Shown here: one piece after another, positions 39,108 through 47,660 of the stretch
Position numbering within the stretch: the stretch's first letter is position 1
Layout: every line of letters begins with the position of its first letter
NCBI RefSeq assembly: GCF_022601975.1
Contig: NZ_JAKVIR010000012.1
Span: forward strand, 98,966 to 162,965
DNA: 64,000 nt
From: Pontibacter sp. E15-1
Lineage (GTDB): Bacteria; Bacteroidota; Bacteroidia; Cytophagales; Hymenobacteraceae
Direction of reading: 5' to 3'
Made by a program: the position numbers and the translations under genes
Notes under the pieces: model-generated
Database searches by the model: none
The model's input: the letters and a program-made list of their open reading frames with translations, nothing else
Told to the model about the DNA's origin: nothing

Positions 39108-39115
39108 CAAATATA
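39108..39115 (-). promoter_or_regulatory. Minus-7 box TATATTTG of the barrel-like gene
   Basis: Exact TAnnTTTG on the minus strand, about 58 bases upstream of the start at 39049. Confidence 0.5.
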
Positions 39116-39155
39116 CTTGCATATAGTAATATTGGTTAGCCTTTTTGTTGCCGGG

Positions 39156-39608
39156 CTACTCTTTGTTTCTGGAGTCGATCACCACCGTGACAGGGCCATC
39201 ATTCAGCAGCGACACTTTCATGTCTGCCCCAAACTCGCCAGTCTGCACGGGCTTTCCGAGGGCCTGCTCCAGCAGGGCAACAAACCGCTCATACAGCGGA
39301 ATGGCAAGCGACGGAGGGGCGGCATTGGTATAGGAGGGGCGGTTGCCTTTTTTGGTACTGGCAAACAACGTGAACTGGCTGATGACCAGCAATTCCCCCT
39401 GCACATCCTGCACGCTCAGGTTCATCTTGCCCTCCGCATCCCCGAAAACACGCAGCTGTGCCACTTTCCCGGCCATCCATTTCAGGTCTTCCTCGGTGTC
39501 TTCCGGACAAAAACCAGCCAAAACCAGTAACCCGAGCCCAATCCTGCCCTTCGTTCTTTTATCGATCTCAACAGAAGCCTCCGTTACCCGCTGTAATACA
39601 ATGCGCAT
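39156..39608 (-). CDS. dtd: D-aminoacyl-tRNA deacylase
   Basis: 150 residues from the ATG at 39606-39608 (MRIVLQRVTEASVEID). The enzyme removes D-amino acids from mis-charged tRNA. Both signature motifs are present: SQFTLFA and the cis-Pro motif NDGPVTVVIDS near the C-terminus. A promoter box TATCTTTG is 25 bases upstream of the start. It stands alone; the next gene on the strand is 40222-40893. Confidence 0.95.
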   Translation of the reverse strand: MRIVLQRVTEASVEIDKRTKGRIGLGLLVLAGFCPEDTEEDLKWMAGKVAQLRVFGDAEGKMNLSVQDVQGELLVISQFTLFASTKKGNRPSYTNAAPPSLAIPLYERFVALLEQALGKPVQTGEFGADMKVSLLNDGPVTVVIDSRNKE

Positions 39609-39632
39609 AGAAATAGGTGTGTGTTTTTGGGG

Positions 39633-39640
39633 CAAAGATA
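39633..39640 (-). promoter_or_regulatory. Minus-7 box TATCTTTG of dtd
   Basis: Exact match on the minus strand, ending 25 bases before the dtd ATG. Confidence 0.6.
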
Positions 39641-39652
39641 AGGGTTGAAGGA

Positions 39653-39727
39653 GTTAATTGTTGATTGTTAGTGGCTGATTGTTGGTTCGCAGTATAATTG
39701 TTGATTGTTAGTTGCTGATTGATGGAT
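39653..39727. repeat. Period-7 array, unit GTTGATT
   Basis: Two blocks, 39653-39687 and 39700-39727, made of GTTGATT/GCTGATT/GTTAGTT-type heptamers with a 12-base interruption. The inverted counterpart (AATCAAC, AATCATC, AATCAGC) is at 40185-40226, about 460 bases away. Confidence 0.8.
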
Positions 39728-39943
39728 CGCAAAAAGTATGGTATGATCAACCTTGAAACAACTCCACCCAGGGTGCGAACAATTAACAACGACGTAAAGC
39801 AAAAGAGCAGCGCGTTTGTAAAAGTCCCCAATGGGGTTGGGGGATGAAAGGCGGCCGGAAGCACCTTTATGGCTCTTGCTTGACGGGGAGTAGCTTTTAA
39901 AATAGCTTACAGGTGATTGTCCGCAGAGAGTTTCATCCCCCTG

Positions 39944-40159
39944 CCCCCTTCGAAGCTAATCTTGTAGGGAAAAAACAGAAAGCATTTAAAGCATCAAAAT
40001 CCATTGTCATTCTGTAAAGAATCTTGGTGGAAGGGAGGTTAAGCAATTGCGGCTTGCCCACAAGATCCTTTCAGGATGACAAAAAAGGAAGTAGCATGGA
40101 TGCTTTTAGGTGTTCGAAAGCTTCTAAATTTTTTCCTACAAGATTGGCTTCGAAGGGGG
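39944..40159. repeat. Nested palindrome of about 216 bp
   Basis: Outer arms: CCCCCTTCGAAGC... at 39944-39975 and its near-exact inverse at 40129-40159, both carrying the block AATCTTGTAGG (or its inverse). Inner arms: TGTCATTCTG... at 40005-40030 and ...CAGGATGACA at 40058-40081. Middle sequences also pair weakly. No gene is inside; this could be a hairpin element or two stacked insertions. Confidence 0.75.
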
Positions 40160-40184
40160 ACAAAAGAAGGCATGGCGAAACAGC

Positions 40185-40226
40185 AATCAACAATCATCAA
40201 TCAGCAATTAATAATCAGCAATCAAT
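40185..40226. repeat. Period-7 array AATCAAC at the end of the lipoprotein gene
   Basis: Six heptamers: AATCAAC, AATCATC, AATCAGC, AATTAAT, AATCAGC, AATCAAT. The last unit overlaps the stop codon (minus-strand TGA, 40222-40224) of the neighbouring gene. Confidence 0.8.
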
Positions 40227-40893
40227 CCACATACCCCTCGTAGCGGATGCGGCTTACTTTGCCATTTTTGAGGTGAAACTGGAGGGAGATAGGGGCACCC
40301 TCTCGGTTGGCGGCTACAATGCGGTCTTTGGTGTGCGTAATCACCACTTCGTTGCCCTGGGCTTTTAGCCTGCCCAGCAGTTCCTGCTCCGTCATACCCA
40401 CCCGGATGTTGTGGCGCAGCTGCACATCGCCGCTCTGGATGTCGGCCACCTGCAGCAGCAGTTCCCCGGACTGGCTCGGGGCGTAAAACTCCATCATCGA
40501 ATTGCCCGACCGGATCGTGAAGATGGTGTCGATCATATTGGGCTTGTGGCGGTTTTCGATGGCGTCGGCGTCCACGGTAAAATCAGCGTTGATGTGGTCG
40601 AAGTACGTGTTCAGGCTATTGCCCTGGCTGCGGCTGGCAACAAAGGGGTTTCCCAGCAGGCTCACCGTCAGGGCGGCATCTGCGGAGCGGCGCCGGGTTG
40701 ATGCGGTATCAGCGGCGGCGAGCCGGTGCTCTTCGGGGGCATCGGCATCTTCCTTGCGCCCCATGTCGGCGCTGCAGGCGGTCGTAAACACGTTCACGAG
40801 CAGCAACAGCAGCATCAGCCGTACAGCAAGGCTGTACTTATAACGGGAGATGCGGAAGCGGAGGAATAACATGAATAAGGGGGTAAAAAGCAA
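40222..40893 (-). CDS. Probable lipoprotein of unknown function
   Basis: 223 residues. A long hydrophobic N-terminus ends LLLLLVNVFTTACSAD, so Cys at about residue 40 is a candidate lipidation site, though the signal is longer than usual; a shorter start may exist (MLLLLLLVN at about residue 27). A low-complexity acidic/Arg stretch follows (GRKEDADAPEEHR), then a beta-rich domain with DIQSGDVQLRHNIRVGMTEQ and a C-terminal SRIRYEGYVD. No family is recognised. Its 3' end lies in a heptamer array. Confidence 0.7.
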   Translation of the reverse strand: MLFTPLFMLFLRFRISRYKYSLAVRLMLLLLLVNVFTTACSADMGRKEDADAPEEHRLAAADTASTRRRSADAALTVSLLGNPFVASRSQGNSLNTYFDHINADFTVDADAIENRHKPNMIDTIFTIRSGNSMMEFYAPSQSGELLLQVADIQSGDVQLRHNIRVGMTEQELLGRLKAQGNEVVITHTKDRIVAANREGAPISLQFHLKNGKVSRIRYEGYVD

Positions 40894-40985
40894 GCTGGAC
40901 GAAATTATACATACATACGTGATGATGCCGCTTAAAAGTTATGGCTAAAACGCCTCCGCTTGTTGCCTGGCCCCGGCAGAACGTC

Positions 40986-40993
40986 TAATTTTG
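40986..40993 (+). promoter_or_regulatory. Minus-7 box TAATTTTG of the ATP-grasp gene
   Basis: Exact TAnnTTTG, 26 bases before the ATG at 41019. Confidence 0.6.
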
Positions 40994-41018
40994 GGGCAAA
41001 GATGATACAAAAAAGGCA

Positions 41019-41915
41019 ATGCAGCAAATAGCGTTAATAACCTACACGGATACCGGAAATTACAGTGGCATTTCTGATGAGGAGAACAGCAAACTCTACG
41101 ATTTGTTGACAGAAAAAGGCCTGCGCGTGTCCCTGCAAATCTGGGATGACCCGGCAGTGGACTGGAGCCAGTTCGACTTCCTGATCCTGAAATCCCCTTG
41201 GGATTATTTTGACAAGATCGATGCCTTTTATACTTGGCTCGACAGGCTGGAGCAACTGCCGGTGCGCGTACTGAACCCCGTGAAAACAGTGCGCTGGAAC
41301 GCTGACAAGCGCTACCTCCTCGACCTGCAGCGGCAGGGCGTGAACGTGGTGCCCACGGTGTGGCTCGAAAAAGGAAGTATGTTTAACGCCACAGACGTGT
41401 TTGCCCAATTGGGTGCCGGGCAGCTAATCGTGAAACCGTCCGTAAGCGGCGGGGCCAAGAACACCTTTGCCCTGACGCCCGAGGAGGCAGCGGCCAGCAC
41501 GAGCCAGCTGAACGAACTGCTGCAGCAGGAGAGTTTTCTGGCGCAGCCTTTTGTGGAAGAAATCAAAACGAAGGGAGAGTGGTCGTTCCTGTTCTTCAAC
41601 GGCGTTTACAGCCATACGGTGCTCAAAACGGCCAAGCCCGGCGATTTCAGGGTACAGCACTTTTTCGGCGGCACGGTGCATACCCCCGAGCCGCCTGCGG
41701 CACTGCTGGCCACCGCCCAAACCATCGTGGACAGACACGCGCCCGGCTGCCTGTATGCCCGGGTAGACGGGGTGGAACAAAACGGTGAGTTGGCGCTGAT
41801 GGAGTTGGAGTTAATTGAGCCTTTTCTGTTTATGCCGATGAGCGAAGGAGCCTTTGAGCGCTACTACGAAGCCCTGATGGCACAGCTTCAGCAGGCACAG
41901 CATGCCGAAGTTTAA
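41019..41915 (+). CDS. ATP-grasp domain protein (DcsG/RimK-like)
   Basis: 298 residues. An N-terminal preATP-grasp-type half (IALITYTDTGNYSGISDEEN, FDFLILKSPWDYFDKI) precedes an ATP-grasp fold: GQLIVKPSVSGGAKNTFAL, AQPFVEEIKTKGEWSFLFF and the acid cluster LALMELELIEPFLFM. ATP-grasp ligases join a carboxylate to an amine or thiol through an acyl-phosphate. The overall layout resembles the DcsG group, named after cycloserine biosynthesis, but no DcsB/DcsE-like genes are here, so the substrate is unknown. It stands alone with its own promoter. Confidence 0.82.
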   Translation: MQQIALITYTDTGNYSGISDEENSKLYDLLTEKGLRVSLQIWDDPAVDWSQFDFLILKSPWDYFDKIDAFYTWLDRLEQLPVRVLNPVKTVRWNADKRYLLDLQRQGVNVVPTVWLEKGSMFNATDVFAQLGAGQLIVKPSVSGGAKNTFALTPEEAAASTSQLNELLQQESFLAQPFVEEIKTKGEWSFLFFNGVYSHTVLKTAKPGDFRVQHFFGGTVHTPEPPAALLATAQTIVDRHAPGCLYARVDGVEQNGELALMELELIEPFLFMPMSEGAFERYYEALMAQLQQAQHAEV

Positions 41916-41958
41916 AGGAAGAGAAGCCTGAGTTTATACATCAAATTAGTGCTATGCC

Positions 41959-41993
41959 AAATTAAAAATTAGAAATTAAAAATTAGAAATGAG
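41959..41993 (+). repeat. Period-7 array, unit AAATTAG
   Basis: Five heptamers: AAATTAA, AAATTAG, AAATTAA, AAATTAG, AAATGAG, starting 43 bases after the ATP-grasp stop codon. Confidence 0.75.
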
Positions 41994-42078
41994 GCATGAA
42001 ACCCGTTTCTATTTATATAACAACAAACACTAATTCTGGTAATTGAATTGGTCGAGTACTAGCATGTGCCATACATAC

Positions 42079-42114
42079 AACAGGCCCGATGAAAGCTATC
42101 TCATCGGGCCTGTT
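42079..42114. terminator. Bidirectional terminator between the ATP-grasp and usp genes
   Basis: AACAGGCCCGATGA (42079-42092) pairs exactly with TCATCGGGCCTGTT (42101-42114). Confidence 0.85.
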
Positions 42115-42142
42115 ATAGGTAATAGGGGTATGAAGCAAGGCC

Positions 42143-43030
42143 TTACGCGTCGCGGCCGTGGAAGATCAGGAGCGGCACCTCCGACTCCAGCACCAGTTTT
42201 TTGGTGAGGCTGGGGTGCAGGAGGCTATCGAGGAATGATCTTTTGCGGTTGGTGGCGGCAAGCAAATCCACCTGCTCTTTGGCCACAAAATCCTCCAGCG
42301 CGTCTGCCACGTCGGGGCTCTCCAGAAGCTTATACCTGATATTGCCTGTAGGCACAAGGCGCTTCAGCGCAGCCTCCAGGTCTGCCATTTTTTGCTGGTC
42401 CTGCGCCGTGGCCTGTTCCTTGGTAATGTGGAGGCACAGAATCTGGGGACTGAAAGGGGCCAAGAACTGGTGCAGGTCGGCGATGGCCTGCGCATCGGCC
42501 GCGTCGAAGTCGGTGGCGTAGAGAATGCGCGTCAAGTTGCGTTCCCGGGCATGGGCGGGCACCGATAGCACGGGCACCCGGGCCTCCTTGGCCATCTTTG
42601 TGGTAATCGTCCCGAACACAGAGCGGCTCAGGCTGTCGTCGCCCTCCGTGCCCATCACAATCAGGTCTGTCTGCAGTCGGCGGGCCTCCACCGGAATCAC
42701 CTCCTCCGGCAACCCGTTCACAAACGCCGTGGAGAGCTGTACCTGTTGGCTGTCCGTCAGGCTTTCCTGCAGCTCCTGGCGCAGTTCGTCCAGCTTGGCG
42801 CGCTCATCGTCTTCGTTGCGGTGCAATACGCGCTCTGTTATTTTCTCGGAGGCGGTGGTCTGTGCCTGCGTCTCGCCCAGGGGTAGCTCCCAGGGGTCGG
42901 TCAGGTAATCCCTGAAGCAGTGCAGCAGCAGGATTTCGGCTGGGGGCGCGGCGGCGGCAAGGCGCAGGGCATAGTGGCAGGCGTTGTAAGTGCTGTCTTC
43001 GAAGTCTACCGGAACGATGATCTTGAACAT
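42143..43030 (-). CDS. Tandem universal stress protein
   Basis: 295 residues from the ATG at 43028-43030 (MFKIIVPVDFEDSTYNACH). Two Usp domains in tandem: the first has VIVMGTEGDD with nearby Ser residues, and the second VPVLSVPAHARERNLTRILYATDF leads to FAVLHITKE-like sequence (CLHITKEQA) and a degenerate ATP-binding loop. Such double Usp proteins are common in Bacteroidota and are linked to stress survival, without known enzyme activity. An in-frame upstream ATG at 43120 adds a non-conserved 30-residue tail and is disfavoured. Confidence 0.88.
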   Translation of the reverse strand: MFKIIVPVDFEDSTYNACHYALRLAAAAPPAEILLLHCFRDYLTDPWELPLGETQAQTTASEKITERVLHRNEDDERAKLDELRQELQESLTDSQQVQLSTAFVNGLPEEVIPVEARRLQTDLIVMGTEGDDSLSRSVFGTITTKMAKEARVPVLSVPAHARERNLTRILYATDFDAADAQAIADLHQFLAPFSPQILCLHITKEQATAQDQQKMADLEAALKRLVPTGNIRYKLLESPDVADALEDFVAKEQVDLLAATNRKRSFLDSLLHPSLTKKLVLESEVPLLIFHGRDA

Positions 43031-43167
43031 GGGCGTGTACGGTTTGGGTGTGCTGGTATATACGTGCGTGCGGTCGCGTTTTGTTTTGGCAGGCCATACC
43101 CGCCCGGTAGGTATGGCCATAGCGCAAGATAGGGCACCGGGTTCCGGCGAAACTTAAAAAAATAGCT

Positions 43168-43175
43168 TAGTTTTG
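43168..43175 (+). promoter_or_regulatory. Minus-7 box TAGTTTTG of the DUF3352-like gene
   Basis: Exact TAnnTTTG, 20 bases before the ATG at 43195. Confidence 0.6.
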
Positions 43176-43194
43176 TAACTAGAGAACACTTGCC

Positions 43195-45918
43195 ATGCCA
43201 AAACGCATTGTATTCTACTTCATCGGGTTTGTGATGGTCGCCTCGCTGGCTTTCTACGGGTTCAACCGCTGGAAAGACTCCAGGGAGAAGGTAGACCTGT
43301 GGACGCTGGTGCCGGAGAGCGCTGTGCTGGTGCTGGAAACGAACAATCATGCCGCCCTCATCCAGCACCTGCGGGAGACGGGGCTCTGGGAGAGCTTCTC
43401 GATACTGCCCTTTGCGCAGCGCCTGGAAGAAGACCTGGCCGCCCTCGACAGCGTGGCGCCCGGCAGTCAGCGCCTCTCCCGCTTTCTGGACGAGAAAGAC
43501 ATCCTGACCTCGCTGCACGTGGTGGGCAAGGCAGACGTGGGCTACGTGTACTATGTGCCCGTGGCCACCGTGGCCGAGCACCGTTTTCTGCGCACCCTCA
43601 CCGAGAACATCGGCAAGAGTGATGTGTACCAGGAGGAGACACGGGAGTACCAGGGCATCTTGCTCACCGACATCGCCAACACCCGCCTCGGCACGCGCTT
43701 CACCTACTTTACCTACCACAACAACATCGTCCTGAGCCCCTCGGCGGTGCTGGTGGAGGAAATCGTGCGCCGGGTTAGCCGCGAGCAGACCGAGTCGCTG
43801 GCCGGGGAGTTCCGAAACACCTCTTACCTGGGCAAGCCGCAGGTATACGCCAACGTTTTCGTCAACTACAGAACGCTGCCCGATTTCCTGGGCCTTTTCC
43901 TGAAGCAGGAGGTGATGCCGCAGGTGCGTTACCTCTCCTCCCTGACGCAAAGCGCCATGCTGGAGCTGAAGCTGGAACGGGACAAGATCTTCCTCAACGG
44001 CTTTTCGTCGCCGGAGAAGCTCAAGAACTCGTTGCACCAGCTGATGCAGTCCCAGAAGCCTCAGCTGTTTGGCCTGAAGGCATACCTGCCGAGCCGCACG
44101 GCGCTGCTGCTGCACTTTGGCCTTGCGGAGATAGCGCGCCTGCGGTTGCCCCGGAAGGAGAACACATCGGTATACGCGGTTACGGTAGACAGCCTGGCCA
44201 AGTCGCTCAGCGAGGAGGCTGCCCTTGTCTTCCTCGAGTCGCCGAGCATCAGCGCCATACCCGAGAAGGTGGCCTTCGCCCATGTGGCCAACCCGGCCGC
44301 CACCGAAAAGCTGGTCGGCAGCCTGAGCATGCAGCTGGCCACGGCCCGCAAGCAAAAACCCGTGACGGAGCAGTATGGCAACTATACCATCCAGCTGCTG
44401 AATGTGCCCGAGCTGCCAGCAGAGCTTCTGGGCAAGGCTTTCAGTGGGTTTGAGCAAAGTTACGTGGTGCAGGTGGGCGACTACCTGCTGCTGTCGGAGC
44501 GCGCGGCCACCCTCCGGACGGTGCTGAACGATATCTCAGAGGAGAACGTGTGGGGTAAATCGGTGATGCAGAAAGCCTTTCTGGAGCAGACGCTGCAGGA
44601 GGCCAATTTCAGCCTCTACCTCAACTCCGTGAACGCCTGGTATATGCTGAACCGCTACGTGGAAGACACCGAGCGCGAGGACCTGCTCCAGAACGCCTCC
44701 CTGATCAAGCAGTTCAACCAGCTCAGCCTGCAGTTCTCGAAAGTGGAGCAGCAATACTATACCAGCCTCGTGATCCGGAGGCCAAGCCGCGGCAACAGCG
44801 GCGCGGGGCAGGATATCTTTGCTTCGGAGCAAACGCTCTCTTTCGGCAGCCGCCTCGAGACACGGCCCTTCCCAGTCCAAAACCCCAACGACCGTAGCCG
44901 CGAGGTAGTGGTGCAGGACTCGGCGGGAGTACTGCATAACATCAGCGCAAACGCCCAGCGCGGCTGGGTCGATAGCTTGGGCGTGTCTATCCGGGGCACT
45001 ATACTGCAGGCAGAGATGGGGCCGGAGCAGAAGCTGCGCTACCTCTTTGCCACGGCCAACCATATCCACGCCCTGAACGAGCAGGGGCAGGAGCTGGAGA
45101 ACTTTCCCTTTAACCTGGGGGATTCTTTGAGCATACAGCACCTGGCGGTGTTTGATTATGAGAACGACCGCAACCACCGCCTCCTGATCGACGACAGTAT
45201 GGGCAACCTGTATATGTATGACTCGCGGGGAGCCGCCGTGCAGGGGTGGCAGCCCCGCCGCATGGACTACCGGCTGGCTACTGCGCCGCAGCATCTGCGG
45301 GTGGGCGGCCGCGACGTAATTGTGGTGGTGCTGGAGAATGGGTATATCTATGCCCTCAACCGCCAGGGCGATACGTATCCCGGCTTCCCCATCAACCTGA
45401 AATCGCCGGTAACGGGCAGCATCGCCGTGAACATCGGGGCCGATCTGCGGCGCACCACCCTTACCTCCGTGACGCGCTATGGCAGCGTCGTGACGTTTAA
45501 CCTGCAGGGGAAAGTGCTGAACCGGGAGCAGCTGTATAGGCCGAGCAAGCGCGCCATGTTTGAGTTGGAGCCCGAGGGCAGCCAGGGCAGGTCGTCTATC
45601 ATCGTGCGGCAGGAGCAGGGCAAGGTCACAGTGTTTGACCAGGACCTGAACCAGGTGTTTGAGAAGCGCTATGTCACCTCCGCGCCCAAGATTGTGCAGT
45701 ACTTTAACTTTGGCGGCGCCAACCGCATCTACGCCATCACGGAAACCGGCCCCCAGAAAACCTATCTCTACGACGCCGAAGGCAACCTCATTGGCAACCG
45801 CATCCTGGAGAGCAGCCAACCAGTAACGCTCTACTACAACGAGGCCTCCAACAGGTATACTCTCTACAAAGTCTTCCGCCGCGAGCTAAAGCAGATCGAC
45901 TTCAAACTTCCAGATTAG
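43195..45918 (+). CDS. Large membrane-anchored protein, DUF3352-like with C-terminal beta-propeller
   Basis: 907 residues. One N-terminal membrane segment (about 4-22) follows a short basic start, so most of the protein is periplasmic. Residues 35-560 resemble the DUF3352 fold: PESAVLVLETNNHAALIQHL repeated in the type used by lipoproteins of Bacteroidota, including KAYLPSRTALLLHFGL and VVQVGDYLLLSERAATLRTV. From about 590 the sequence is built of PQQ/WD-like repeats (GNLYMYDSRGAAVQGW, GYIYALNRQGDTYPGFPINL, GSVVTFNLQGKVLNREQL), predicting a beta-propeller. No function is assigned. The end meets corA convergently. Confidence 0.8.
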   Translation: MPKRIVFYFIGFVMVASLAFYGFNRWKDSREKVDLWTLVPESAVLVLETNNHAALIQHLRETGLWESFSILPFAQRLEEDLAALDSVAPGSQRLSRFLDEKDILTSLHVVGKADVGYVYYVPVATVAEHRFLRTLTENIGKSDVYQEETREYQGILLTDIANTRLGTRFTYFTYHNNIVLSPSAVLVEEIVRRVSREQTESLAGEFRNTSYLGKPQVYANVFVNYRTLPDFLGLFLKQEVMPQVRYLSSLTQSAMLELKLERDKIFLNGFSSPEKLKNSLHQLMQSQKPQLFGLKAYLPSRTALLLHFGLAEIARLRLPRKENTSVYAVTVDSLAKSLSEEAALVFLESPSISAIPEKVAFAHVANPAATEKLVGSLSMQLATARKQKPVTEQYGNYTIQLLNVPELPAELLGKAFSGFEQSYVVQVGDYLLLSERAATLRTVLNDISEENVWGKSVMQKAFLEQTLQEANFSLYLNSVNAWYMLNRYVEDTEREDLLQNASLIKQFNQLSLQFSKVEQQYYTSLVIRRPSRGNSGAGQDIFASEQTLSFGSRLETRPFPVQNPNDRSREVVVQDSAGVLHNISANAQRGWVDSLGVSIRGTILQAEMGPEQKLRYLFATANHIHALNEQGQELENFPFNLGDSLSIQHLAVFDYENDRNHRLLIDDSMGNLYMYDSRGAAVQGWQPRRMDYRLATAPQHLRVGGRDVIVVVLENGYIYALNRQGDTYPGFPINLKSPVTGSIAVNIGADLRRTTLTSVTRYGSVVTFNLQGKVLNREQLYRPSKRAMFELEPEGSQGRSSIIVRQEQGKVTVFDQDLNQVFEKRYVTSAPKIVQYFNFGGANRIYAITETGPQKTYLYDAEGNLIGNRILESSQPVTLYYNEASNRYTLYKVFRRELKQIDFKLPD

Positions 45919-45924
45919 GTAGTA

Positions 45925-45998
45925 GACACAAGATATTTTTAAGACACAAGACGTTAGACACAAGACGCAAGACAATAGAAATTAGACGCAGGATATAA
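45925..45998 (+). repeat. Period-7 array, unit GACACAA, after the DUF3352-like gene
   Basis: Heptamers GACACAA, GACGTTA, GACACAA, GACGCAA, GACAATA, GAAATTA, GACGCAG, GATATAA run without break from 45943 to 45998; two earlier units (45925-45938) are offset by 4 bases. Starts six bases after the stop codon. Confidence 0.85.
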
Positions 45999-46074
45999 AA
46001 TTGGGGACTACGATAGCGTAGTTTACCATACCATACCTATCAGTCCATACCCATCATCGGATCATGTTTCATAC

Positions 46075-46104
46075 TTGCACCTTTCTACTTGCACCTTTCT
46101 ATCG
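46075..46104 (+). repeat. Direct repeat of 15 bases (two 7-base multiples)
   Basis: ACTTGCACCTTTCT occurs twice in tandem within the spacer between the two heptamer arrays, offset by 15 bases. Confidence 0.6.
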
Positions 46105-46185
46105 AGATCTAGTGTGTTGCAAGTCCCGAACTATCCCCTCAAGGGGAGAATTTGCTACAGTGCCCCCTACTCCTCAGAGTGATTT

Positions 46186-46235
46186 GTCTTGTGTCTTGTG
46201 TCTAACGTCTTGTGTCTTAAAAATGTCTTGTGTCC
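46186..46235 (-). repeat. Inverted period-7 array after corA
   Basis: GTCTTGT, GTCTTGT, GTCTAAC, GTCTTGT, GTCTTAA, then GTCTTGT. On the minus (corA-sense) strand this is the same unit as at 45925-45998. Its near edge lies 4 bases from the corA stop codon, and together with that array it forms an inverted repeat of about 48 bases. Confidence 0.85.
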
Positions 46236-46239
46236 ACTT

Positions 46240-47370
46240 TCAAAAGCTTCTGAACCACCCTTTGCGGTAGAAGAAATAGAGTTGCAGCAGGATCAGGACC
46301 AACATCAGGGCAAGCAGAATCGGGTAGGAGTAGGGCTGGTAGAGCTCCGGCATGCTGAAAGGGTGCACTTTGCCCGTGTCGGGGTTTTCGTGCGCGAAGT
46401 TCATACCATAGAGGCCCACGATAAAGCTCAGGGGTATAAAGATGCTGGAGATGATGGTGAGCACTTTCATGATCTCGTTCATGCGGTTGCTCACCGTAGA
46501 CATGTGCAATTCTACCAAACTGGAGGCCAACTCCTTGTGGCTTTCCACCAGGTCGATGAGCTGCACGCTGTGGTCGTAGGCATCGCGGAAGTAGGCTTTC
46601 ATGCTTTCCGGAATCACCTGATCATCCATGCGCAAAATTTCCGTCATCTTGTCGCGCTCCGGCCAGGTAATGCGTCGCAGGCGCACCAACTCGCTCTTTA
46701 AGTCGAGGATTAGGCTGAGGTTGTCTCTGGAGGGTGTCCGGATCACCTGCTGCTCCAGGTCCTCGATGTACTCCCCGATATCGGCCATCACCGGAAAGTA
46801 GTAGTCCAGCACCACGTCCAGGATGGCGTAGGCCATATACATGGTGGGCCGGTGGCGGATGATGCCTTTGCCCACCCGGATGCGCTCACGCAGCGGGTCG
46901 AGGCAATCGCCATAGTCGCTCTGGAGGCTGAGCACATAGTTGGGGCCCGTGAACAGCGATAGCTGCACATCGTCGAGCGACTTGAACTCCGGGGACCAGC
47001 GCAGCATCCGGGAGATGATAAAGAGGCGGTTCTTGTCGAACTCCTCTACCTTGGGCCGCTGGTAGTCGTTGATCACGTCCTCCATTTGCAGCGCGTGCAA
47101 GCCGAAGTCCTGTTGCAGCTGCTCCAACAAATTCTGGTCGCCATACCCCCGGATATCGATCCAGTGGCGGGCTTCCGGCTTCGCTTTTACCTGACGCAGC
47201 AACTCTTCATAGGATTTGAACTCCAGTTCATCCAGATACTCCTCGTTAAACGACATCAGAAAAAAGCGCGGCGGGTACGACTGGGTAGGCACTGTTACGG
47301 AACCCGGCTTCAGCCCAGCCTTGCGATCTAATATTTTATTGGTTTTGCGGCGGTGTTTGCGTTTGGACAT
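46240..47370 (-). CDS. corA: CorA family magnesium/cobalt channel
   Basis: 376 residues. The protein is a pentameric Mg2+ channel of the inner membrane. Most of the length is the cytoplasmic funnel, with QMEDVINDYQRPKVEEFD and a long helix region, then two membrane helices near the C-terminus separated by the pore signature YGMNF (in VGLYGMNFAHENPDTG). The basic C-terminal tail YFFYRKGWFRSF is normal. No regulatory element is visible upstream; the following gap holds a hairpin element. Confidence 0.95.
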   Translation of the reverse strand: MSKRKHRRKTNKILDRKAGLKPGSVTVPTQSYPPRFFLMSFNEEYLDELEFKSYEELLRQVKAKPEARHWIDIRGYGDQNLLEQLQQDFGLHALQMEDVINDYQRPKVEEFDKNRLFIISRMLRWSPEFKSLDDVQLSLFTGPNYVLSLQSDYGDCLDPLRERIRVGKGIIRHRPTMYMAYAILDVVLDYYFPVMADIGEYIEDLEQQVIRTPSRDNLSLILDLKSELVRLRRITWPERDKMTEILRMDDQVIPESMKAYFRDAYDHSVQLIDLVESHKELASSLVELHMSTVSNRMNEIMKVLTIISSIFIPLSFIVGLYGMNFAHENPDTGKVHPFSMPELYQPYSYPILLALMLVLILLQLYFFYRKGWFRSF

Positions 47371-47426
47371 TGGTGGATTGCAGGTTATTTGTAGCTAACT
47401 CACGTTGCGATTAACTGCTATATATA

Positions 47427-47502
47427 TAAACCCACCCCCGCTCCTGCGAGGAAGGGAATTCGGCAATAGTGAAAAATTTCCCTTTTGGGAGGAGTGGGTT
47501 TA
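47427..47502. repeat. Imperfect inverted repeat, about 76 bp
   Basis: TAAACCCAC... (47427) and its inverse ...GTGGGTTTA (ending 47502) enclose paired GGGAATT/AATTTCCC-type blocks. A hairpin element between corA and the IMPACT gene. No gene is credible in this 330-base gap. Confidence 0.6.
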
Positions 47503-47660
47503 TCGGTATGATCGTTTATCTGATTTTTATAAATCGCAATGGGTAAGTAGCTGGTATTCGCGCAAAATAGCGAATTGGTTGATTTTTGTAATGGAAAGTC
47601 ACAAAATAGGTGCTACAAGCTTGTCTGCAGCAACCTGATTTTGGGAATTCACCTCCCAAC

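Noticed and set aside
43006..44457. 483-residue minus-strand frame over usp and the DUF3352-like gene
   Set aside because: It is a shadow frame of GC-rich coding sequence with no motif and crosses an intergenic promoter.
47405..47638. 77-residue plus frame between corA and the IMPACT gene
   Set aside because: It contains both arms of the hairpin element at 47427-47502 and shows no conserved protein features.
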